The notes beneath the pieces were generated by a model that worked only from the letters and a program-made list of their open reading frames with translations, had not been told where the DNA came from and made no database searches. From DZBG01 sp049241565 (GTDB lineage: Bacteria > Bdellovibrionota > Bacteriovoracia > Bacteriovoracales > Bacteriovoracaceae): a stretch of DNA of 64,000 nt. The translations under genes and the position numbers were made by a program. Below are positions 58,093 through 64,000 of the stretch, in pieces. Where the stretch lies: assembly GCA_049241565.1 (NCBI GenBank), contig JBMLQL010000031.1, positions 52,228 to 116,227 on the forward strand. The letters are read 5' to 3'. How positions within the stretch are numbered: position 1 is the first letter of the stretch; every line of letters starts with the position of its first letter.

Positions 58093-58761
58093 TTACTTAA
58101 CTTCTGCCAAATAAAGCTTTGCAAGTTTTGCATACTCATCATTTGGATAATTACTGATGACGTAATCAAAATTTGTTTTTGCTTTTGTTTTATCACCTTT
58201 AGTAAGGGCAAGACGGCCAATCTCTAAGTAGAGCTTCGGCTTAAGGATTGAATCTTTATTTTGTGCCACAGTTTCAAGAAGTGAAATGGCTTCATCTGTT
58301 TTTCCAAGACCTTCAAGAATAACTGAACGCTGAAAAGCGATGAAAGTTCCTGTCACTGCTGAACCACTTCCAACCTGAAAAGAACTCAAAACTTCATCAG
58401 CTTCAGTGAGCTTATTTTGGTCGTAAAGGAATTTACTCATTTCTAAAGACAGCGGGAGCATAAGAGTGGCTTTTTTTACATCTTGAGAAAGTCCACGGTA
58501 TGACTTCATGAGATCATCAGTTGAGAGTTTTGAAATTTTGGCTTCATTCCAAACTTTTGATTGAAAATCAAAAACCTGAATCGCCGCTTCTTGCTGGGCC
58601 GATTGCTTGACTTGCTTCCAAACAACAAATCCAATTGTTGCACCTAGGATAAGAACCAGAACGACAAGAAGTGTCTTACGATATTCAAAAATCGTATGAC
58701 CTAAATCCGTTTTATTAAGAGTTTGTTCGAGAGTTTGAGTTGGTTGAACCACTTCTGACAT
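58093..58761 (-). CDS. YfgM-like membrane-anchored tetratricopeptide protein
   Basis: The 222-aa product has one membrane helix (about residues 31-48, LLVVLVLILGATIGFVVW) and a TPR-like C-terminal part (SLLETVAQNKD, YLEIGRLALTKGDKTKAKTNFDYVISNYP). This matches YfgM, the SecYEG-associated periplasmic chaperone partner encoded next to bamB. The pairing yfgM-bamB supports the call, though sequence similarity is moderate. It is the first gene of its unit, divergent from the outer-membrane-like gene. Confidence 0.8.
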   Translation of the reverse strand: MSEVVQPTQTLEQTLNKTDLGHTIFEYRKTLLVVLVLILGATIGFVVWKQVKQSAQQEAAIQVFDFQSKVWNEAKISKLSTDDLMKSYRGLSQDVKKATLMLPLSLEMSKFLYDQNKLTEADEVLSSFQVGSGSAVTGTFIAFQRSVILEGLGKTDEAISLLETVAQNKDSILKPKLYLEIGRLALTKGDKTKAKTNFDYVISNYPNDEYAKLAKLYLAEVK

Positions 58762-58857
58762 AGTTAATCACCTTATATTTGTTATATTCTTACCCAAGAA
58801 GTTTAGGGCGCGGAGACAAAGGTTGTCAAAGATCAAATCATTCCTTAGACTTAAATC

Positions 58858-59343
58858 ATGACGCGAATCATTTTACTATTTACCCTTATGAGCTTCTCCC
58901 TTCCACTCATGGCCGCTGATATGCGCGGCAGGCTAGGTGTAGGAATGAGTAACCAACTTAATAATGACCTTCCGGCCATCTCCTTGAAAATTCAGCAGAG
59001 TAAGGTCTTCGCCATTGGCGGACTTCTTGGATTTAAATCTGATGATGACCACACTCTTTATGGCGCAGGACTCCGTTTTTATCGTCTGATCTTTGATGAA
59101 CCCCAGCTCAATTTCTATATGGCCGGCACTTTTGCCTCCCTTTCTTATTTGGATGACAAAGATAAAGAAAAAACGGGCTATCAAATTGATGGGACACTAG
59201 GTTCTGAATTTCATTTCACAGGACTTGAGAGTTTGGGCTTTAGTTTTGAATTTGGTTTCTCAGTTAATGATGTTGGAAACGGGACAACTTTTGAAACTCT
59301 TGGAAATAATTTTCTTAAAGCTGCTGTCCACTTTTATTTATAG
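58858..59343 (+). CDS. Small outer-membrane beta-barrel-like protein
   Basis: The 161-aa product has a signal peptide (about residues 1-20, cut after MAA). The mature part consists of alternating hydrophobic/polar strands with Gly turns, for example KVFAIGGLLGFKSDDDHTL and NFYMAGTFASLSYLDD. It ends in AAVHFYL, an aromatic terminal strand typical of Bam substrates. It precedes another outer-membrane-like gene by 6 bp, both in the plus orientation. No known family. An 8-stranded barrel is the likely topology. Confidence 0.68.
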   Translation: MTRIILLFTLMSFSLPLMAADMRGRLGVGMSNQLNNDLPAISLKIQQSKVFAIGGLLGFKSDDDHTLYGAGLRFYRLIFDEPQLNFYMAGTFASLSYLDDKDKEKTGYQIDGTLGSEFHFTGLESLGFSFEFGFSVNDVGNGTTFETLGNNFLKAAVHFYL

Positions 59344-59349
59344 GACACT

Positions 59350-60153
59350 ATGAAATACGGTTTACTCCTTCTTCTCCTCTCTTTGCCTCTGACTTCATAC
59401 GCTCAATCTAACGAGCAGATTATGAATGAAATGGAAGACGACTCTACTCTCGGTGGAGATATTTTTTCTGATTTCAACGAAGATCTTGAGGCCTCAGAAG
59501 TATTAGAAGATGAGCGCTACTACCGCTACGGACGTTTTTTTTCTGTGAATCTTGGAGTCGGTGTAACTACCTACACAGGAAATCGCGGAACGGCCTATGA
59601 TGACAATCCTCCCACCTACCACCTCTCAACTAATTATTTCTTAGATTTTCAGAATGTGGTGGGACTTGGGATTGAATACTCAAAACATACAATGATCTTA
59701 GATACGGCCACACTTATTCTTCGTGATGCTAATGTGGGTGCGGTGGAAACAAGTATGCTTCGTGCTTTTTTCCAATACAAATACTATGTGGATACCACTG
59801 ATTTAGGAACAGCATTTACCTATTCAAGTCCCCATTTTATTGGGCGCTTTGAATATTGGTATCAGAATAATAAATTTATTGATCAGCCCTCACTCCCTAA
59901 CCAAAAAGGCGGAGGCATCGGAACAGCTTTTGGTTTAGGACTTGAATTTCCAGTGGAAATTAAAAAGTCTTATATCGGTGTTGAGTTTCTTTATCACGTC
60001 GTCAATTTCTTTGATAAATATACTCAGGATTTCAGACAAGTCCCAGCGGATGTTGATCAAGCTGACAATAGCAGAATCGACTCTACCTATGGGTACGAAG
60101 ACCTCACAGGTAATGTGATATCGGCCATGGTCAGCTATAACTTTACTTGGTAA
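59350..60153 (+). CDS. Outer-membrane beta-barrel-like protein
   Basis: The signal peptide (about residues 1-18) is followed by an acidic stretch (residues 22-55) and then amphipathic strands (RYGRFFSVNLGVGVTTY, VGLGIEYSKHT, RAFFQYKYYVDT). The C-terminus VISAMVSYNFTW ends in an aromatic residue, a barrel-insertion signal. At 267 aa it suggests a 10-12 stranded barrel. It is 6 bp after the upstream barrel gene and its 3' end overlaps der by 11 bp. No specific function is inferred. Confidence 0.7.
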   Translation: MKYGLLLLLLSLPLTSYAQSNEQIMNEMEDDSTLGGDIFSDFNEDLEASEVLEDERYYRYGRFFSVNLGVGVTTYTGNRGTAYDDNPPTYHLSTNYFLDFQNVVGLGIEYSKHTMILDTATLILRDANVGAVETSMLRAFFQYKYYVDTTDLGTAFTYSSPHFIGRFEYWYQNNKFIDQPSLPNQKGGGIGTAFGLGLEFPVEIKKSYIGVEFLYHVVNFFDKYTQDFRQVPADVDQADNSRIDSTYGYEDLTGNVISAMVSYNFTW

Positions 60154-62008
60154 AACTTCTTCCTGTATTTTTCTCAATTTTTTTCATTCGACGCTCAATA
60201 TCCGTCGACGTTCTGAAGATTAAATGCACAGGTGTATTGACCAATTTGAACTCACGACGAAGTCCATTCACTAAATATTTACGATAATTCACAGGAATCC
60301 CCTGAGACTTATTCGAAAATAAAAGAAATGTCGGCGGATCAGACTTAATCATTGAAGCATACTTCACCTTAAAGCGGGCCGTTCCCCCACCTGTCAAGGC
60401 CACAGGATTCTTATCAATTAAACTTGTTAAAGATCGATTGAGTGCTCCTGTCGGAACCTTACGGTGACGGGTCACAATCGTGCGTCTGAGTGCTTCTTTA
60501 AGATAGTTTATATTGCGATTTTTCTGCGCAGAAATTGTCACCAGCTGACAAAATGAAAGCCATGGGATTTGATCCTGAAGATCATGCATCCACTCTTTTT
60601 TCTTTTTAGCATCATTAAATGTTTCTTTAATAAGATCGATCTTATTTAAGCAAATAATAAGCGACTTCCCTTTCTCAAGGGCAATATCTAAAAGACGGCG
60701 ATCTTGATGAGTGATCCCTAAAGTCGCGTCTACCATGAAGACAACCACATCAGATTCAGTGATGGATCTTAGTGAGCGGTACACAGACTGGGTCTCAATA
60801 AAGCCCTCAACAGACTTCGCTCGACGGATCCCTGCGGTATCAACCAATCTGATTGATCTAAAGCGATTTACAAACTCAAAAGTCTCTTCTTCTTCAGTTT
60901 CCTGAGAATCAGCCGAGAGTTCATTCATAATAGTAGATTCGATATCGCGACCCGAGAAAAAATCCTCTTCAACAACTTCTTCACTAAATGAGAAATCAGA
61001 GTCTGAGTCATTGTATTCCTGCTCAAATCCAACTTCTGGTGCCATCTGGCCATATTCAATAAAGATTTTTTCTTCCGCCTCCAAGAGGGCCGGATCTTCA
61101 TCAATAATATCACCACGCTCACCATAGAATTTCATCTCTGTGAAAATCTCTTCATTTGATCTTCTGAATTGATTCTCTTGTTCTTTGAGAACTTCAACAT
61201 CTGATCCAAAGAAAAGATCAATATATCCTTCAATAGGATCCACTGTTGTTCCAGCAATATCCGAAACCAGAGCACGTTGCGCTCCCACTAAACAATTAAG
61301 AAGTGTTGATTTCCCAGCATTAGGGGCCCCGACGATGGCCACAGAAGAAACCACATCATGGCGAGGCTTTACACCTTTTTGAAGGTGCTCTTCCTCATCC
61401 TGAGTTAGCTTCTCTCTAAAACTTGCAGCTTGAACCTTAAGTCGCTCACGTAGAGAGATAAATCCTCTGTTGTGTTCTGCTGAGAGTCTGAACATGTCAT
61501 CATCATCAATACCTAAATCATAAAAATCGATATGATCGCCTTCTTGTTTTTCTGAATCAAACTTATTAATCAGAATCCAAACAGGCTTTTTTGTCGAACG
61601 GATATAATTTGAGATCTGCTTATCATAAGGCAGAAGTCCTTCACGGACATCAACTACAAACAACACCAGATCTGACTCATCAATAGCAAGTTTGGCGTGA
61701 TCGGCCATCAGATTGAAGAAAGGATCGACGTTATTCTTTTTCTTGTGAGTATCAATCTCAATTTTCTCAGGATAGAAACCACCAGTATCAACAAGAATAA
61801 TATCCTCGTTAGGAGACTCTTCTTGAGTTTTTCTTTCGGTGTTATCTGTTTCATCCAGAGTTAAGATTCCGTAGTGGCGATCCCGCGTCACTCCTGGTTG
61901 ATCATGAGTCATGGCCAGTTTTGCTTGTCTCATTAAACGGTTAAAAATTGTACTCTTACCTACATTGGGACGCCCAATGAGAGAGACAACCATTGATCTT
62001 GTTTTCAT
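60143..62008 (-). CDS. der: Ribosome-assembly GTPase Der with a large acidic insertion
   Basis: Der has two GTPase domains and matures the 50S subunit. Domain 1 shows GRPNVGKS, DTGG and NKFD; domain 2 shows GAPNAGKS, DTAGIRR and NKID; the C-terminal KH-like domain follows. The product has 621 aa; usual Der is 430-500 aa. In domain 2 about 134 residues separate GTT (G2) from DTAG (G3), where about 22 are usual, so roughly 110 extra, Glu/Asp-rich residues (nt about 60850-61230) sit in the switch region. Domain 1 has a shorter extra loop. The ATG at 62008 overlaps the era stop (TAATG), preferred over one at 62023. Confidence 0.93.
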   Translation of the reverse strand: MKTRSMVVSLIGRPNVGKSTIFNRLMRQAKLAMTHDQPGVTRDRHYGILTLDETDNTERKTQEESPNEDIILVDTGGFYPEKIEIDTHKKKNNVDPFFNLMADHAKLAIDESDLVLFVVDVREGLLPYDKQISNYIRSTKKPVWILINKFDSEKQEGDHIDFYDLGIDDDDMFRLSAEHNRGFISLRERLKVQAASFREKLTQDEEEHLQKGVKPRHDVVSSVAIVGAPNAGKSTLLNCLVGAQRALVSDIAGTTVDPIEGYIDLFFGSDVEVLKEQENQFRRSNEEIFTEMKFYGERGDIIDEDPALLEAEEKIFIEYGQMAPEVGFEQEYNDSDSDFSFSEEVVEEDFFSGRDIESTIMNELSADSQETEEEETFEFVNRFRSIRLVDTAGIRRAKSVEGFIETQSVYRSLRSITESDVVVFMVDATLGITHQDRRLLDIALEKGKSLIICLNKIDLIKETFNDAKKKKEWMHDLQDQIPWLSFCQLVTISAQKNRNINYLKEALRRTIVTRHRKVPTGALNRSLTSLIDKNPVALTGGGTARFKVKYASMIKSDPPTFLLFSNKSQGIPVNYRKYLVNGLRREFKLVNTPVHLIFRTSTDIERRMKKIEKNTGRSFTK

Positions 62009-62976
62009 TATTTTTTTCTCCATACGCGGGCCTGAGTCTGCGAGCGAGGAAGACCGATTTCATCAAGCACAAAATTATTATTAAACCATTTCGGCGAAAC
62101 TTTAACGTGAAGGTTTAAATGAACTTTCCCACCTACCATCGCTTCAATTTTCTTTCTCGCCTCAGTTCCGATTTCTTTAATCACAGAACCTTTACTCCCT
62201 ACAACAATCGCTCTTTGCGAAGGACGATTGACAAGGATACTCGCTGAAATATGGGCCTCAATGGGGCTTTCCACATTTCTTGTTTTCATATCTTTATATT
62301 CATCAATAACTACTGCTACTTCATAAGGAAGCTCCTCATTTAAAATCCTGAAGGCCTGCTCACGGATATACTCCGTCACAAAAAAGCGCTCGTTCATATT
62401 TGACACATCTCCATTTGGATAGAGGTGCGGGCCAAATTGTGAAGCATCTTGAATGGCACCCGTTAGAAGGTGAATATTTGTTCCTTCTTTAGAGCTGATG
62501 ATAAAATGGCGCTCAACCGCTGGGCAAAGCTCCACGAGTTTTAAATAGATTTCTTTGATTTTCTCTTCGTTAATTCGCGCTTGATCTGATTTCGTAAAAA
62601 TGATCCAAGTACGAGTCAACTCACCTTCAAAACTTTTAAGAATCTCCTTAAAGTCTTCAACAAGAAATGAAGTTAAATCCAGAAGTACAAAATTAAGGTC
62701 AACACCCTCTGCTCCCATCTTTGCCTGATGATTCATACGCTTATTTAATTCTTGGTTAGAACCATGAATACCCGGAGTATCAACAAGAATCACCTCAGTT
62801 CTATCAATTTGAAAAGTACAGTGGAACTGATTACGTGTGGTCTGCGGCTTGCTTGACACGATAGAGAGATCAAAACCAATCAGGTTATTAATCAATGTAC
62901 TTTTACCTGCATTGGGTTTTCCCAGTACGGCAATACTGATGGATTTGTTGTGTGGATGTTGATTTTCTAAAAGCAT
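62008..62976 (-). CDS. era: GTPase Era
   Basis: Era binds 16S rRNA near the anti-Shine-Dalgarno and aids 30S maturation. The 322-aa protein has GKPNAGKST (G1), the effector region SSKPQTTRN (G2), DTPG (G3) and TKSD (G4, for the more common NKxD). A C-terminal KH domain with RAIVVGSKGSVIKEIGTEARKKIE, the GxxG loop, follows. It lies between rnc and der; rnc-era is a very widely conserved pair. Confidence 0.95.
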   Translation of the reverse strand: MLLENQHPHNKSISIAVLGKPNAGKSTLINNLIGFDLSIVSSKPQTTRNQFHCTFQIDRTEVILVDTPGIHGSNQELNKRMNHQAKMGAEGVDLNFVLLDLTSFLVEDFKEILKSFEGELTRTWIIFTKSDQARINEEKIKEIYLKLVELCPAVERHFIISSKEGTNIHLLTGAIQDASQFGPHLYPNGDVSNMNERFFVTEYIREQAFRILNEELPYEVAVVIDEYKDMKTRNVESPIEAHISASILVNRPSQRAIVVGSKGSVIKEIGTEARKKIEAMVGGKVHLNLHVKVSPKWFNNNFVLDEIGLPRSQTQARVWRKK

Positions 62977-62993
62977 AGGTTACTCCGCTTGGG

Positions 62994-63752
62994 TTAAAGA
63001 GCTAGTAAATTATTAGTTAAACATTGTTGTGCACATAAAAGTTCACCCTCTTTCTTTGAAAGTCCCTGGGCCTTAGTGATGAACTTCTCCCCCACATAAA
63101 GACTGGTTTCAAAGAAGATTTTCTTATCTAGAGTTTTCTCCTCACTTTCATAGCGAGGAAGAAGGCGAAAATGCTCTAGGCAAGTTTCTTGAAGTTTTGA
63201 TTTAGCATCAAATTGCTCCAAATTTTTCAGGTCAAAATAAGATTCTTTATTATTAAAAACGCGATTTAGAAAATGTGAAGCTCCAAGAAGACCACTCTGA
63301 GTATAAAGTGCCCCAAGGATGGCCTCTAAGGTATTGGCCAGGACTGAGTCCTTTTCATGAGTCTTCTGTTTCCACTCGCCTTTTCCCACTAAAATGAAAT
63401 CAGCAAACTCAAGCTCACGAGCCATGCCAGCTAGAATTTTTTCATTAACCAGAGAACTTCTCATTTTAGAGAGCTTTCCTTCACGGACCTCTGGATAAAG
63501 AGCACAAAGCTTATCCGTCACCCATAAACTCAGGACGGCATCCCCCAAAAACTCTAATTGCTCTTGGTGTTTGCCCCCATTTTCATGGGTAAAGCTTGGA
63601 TGTGAAAAAACGGTACGAAGAAGTTCGATGGTTAGATTGAGATCATAAAGATGATTAATTTGTCCTAAAGACTCATCGATATCGCCTGGGATCAAGGCCC
63701 GATCAGCGGCATAGCTATCCTGAAGAATAGTGAACGGTCGAGGAAAAGGCAT
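62994..63752 (-). CDS. rnc: Ribonuclease III
   Basis: RNase III cuts double-stranded RNA, including rRNA precursors and sense-antisense duplexes. The 252-aa protein has the endonuclease signature QLEFLGDAVLSLWV near residue 63, an AxxxEAILGALY-like second acidic motif (ANTLEAILGALYTQSG) and a C-terminal dsRNA-binding domain with AKSKLQETC and KKEGELLCAQQCL. It is the first gene of the rnc-era-der run. It is the enzyme that would process duplexes such as those proposed for the type I toxin-antitoxin locus. Confidence 0.95.
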   Translation of the reverse strand: MPFPRPFTILQDSYAADRALIPGDIDESLGQINHLYDLNLTIELLRTVFSHPSFTHENGGKHQEQLEFLGDAVLSLWVTDKLCALYPEVREGKLSKMRSSLVNEKILAGMARELEFADFILVGKGEWKQKTHEKDSVLANTLEAILGALYTQSGLLGASHFLNRVFNNKESYFDLKNLEQFDAKSKLQETCLEHFRLLPRYESEEKTLDKKIFFETSLYVGEKFITKAQGLSKKEGELLCAQQCLTNNLLAL

Positions 63753-63968
63753 TTAAAATCCTTATGGAGGTCGTCTATCTCAAGGCCCTCGAAGGCCCTT
63801 GAGCAAAATTATGTGCAACCTAGCTATAACTATGGGCACGTTTTAACATTCCGCTTTATAGTTCAACAACTCCCCTCTGTAAAGATTACTTCCTCAGGAG
63901 GGAACAGATTCTAGACAGCAGTTTTTTCATATTTGCAGACAGTGAATGGAGGAGTAATATACGAACCC

Positions 63969-64000
63969 ATGGAACTCAAATTAATCGAAGAACAGATCCT
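63969..64000 (+). CDS. Start of a possible gene cut by the window end
   Basis: ATG at 63969 opens a plus-strand frame (MELKLIEEQI) that runs off the window. A good GGAGGAG lies 14 nt upstream, farther than ideal, so this start is doubtful. The gap 63753-63968 contains no other recognisable gene; it must hold the rnc promoter and perhaps one for this gene. Confidence 0.3.
   Translation, partial: MELKLIEEQI

Noticed and set aside
63760..63810. Repeated GGCC-rich inverted repeat CTCAAGG/CCTTGAG before rnc as a terminator or attachment site
   Set aside because: No T run follows and no integrase or direct repeat is present; it may only reflect the common GGCC motif.

Overview
The window reads as one contiguous piece of a chromosome with about 40% G+C (judged by eye). 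The organism is probably a Gram-negative predatory-type bacterium of the Bdellovibrionota, most likely a Bacteriovorax or Peredibacter relative. This is inferred from three things: an LPS-assembly porin (lptD) and lipoproteins; a cdaA-cdaR-glmM c-di-AMP locus in a Gram-negative setting; and many secreted, Cys-rich or lipobox proteins that I do not recognise. No tRNA, rRNA, CRISPR array, insertion sequence or prophage was seen.

Layout. 0.2-8.2 kb, minus strand: PilZ-GAF-AAA+ regulator, then cdaA-cdaR-glmM (c-di-AMP and cell-wall precursor), pdxJ, nnr and tsaE. 8.3-14.3 kb: a divergent pair (RimK-like ATP-grasp ligase and periplasmic M14 amidase), a ferrochelatase fused to an MFS transporter, then queF, an S4-like protein, a secreted protein and a 53-aa tatA. 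14.3-16.5 kb: a small accessory block with an AbiE type IV toxin-antitoxin pair and an orphan HTH regulator, each behind an inverted-repeat operator. 16.4-22.7 kb: a long MurQ/GCKR-like SIS protein, a candidate CsrA-sequestering small RNA, unknown envelope proteins, a secreted nuclease and a DEDD exonuclease. 22.7-29.7 kb, minus strand: accD-folC-lptD, a glutamine amidotransferase, an unknown protein, surE and an NlpD-like lipoprotein, mostly overlapping. 29.9-34.4 kb: a large secreted protein, a cAMP-phosphodiesterase-like hydrolase, rsmI and a STAS protein. 34.5-42.6 kb: a ribosome/translation cluster (ffh-rpsP-KH-rimM-trmD, then SPOUT methylase-rplS-rnhB-yraN) split by a 2.1-kb block. That block carries a secreted paralogue, a glycerophosphodiesterase and a candidate type I toxin-antitoxin locus. 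43-55 kb: dus, a tandem of giant secreted proteins (674 and 1761 aa), a thioesterase and small secreted proteins. 55-63.8 kb: EVE protein, M14 carboxypeptidase, bamB-like and yfgM-like genes, two outer-membrane-like proteins, der, era and rnc.

The two most interesting items are short non-coding signals in intergenic gaps. (1) At 38.3-38.6 kb, a 27-codon Leu/Ile-rich peptide gene has a perfect AGGAGG ribosome site and its own terminator. It is divergent from a ~75-nt RNA with its own promoter and terminator that is complementary to the peptide's translation start; this is the architecture of tisB/istR- or zor/orz-type type I toxin-antitoxin loci. (2) At 18066-18140, a ~75-nt RNA is predicted to fold into two hairpins that present GGA in their loops inside ACA(N)GGATGT sequences, followed by a strong terminator, like a minimal CsrB/RsmZ-type RNA. 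Also notable are the HemH-MFS fusion and a Der GTPase with a ~110-residue acidic insertion between its second-domain G2 and G3 motifs.
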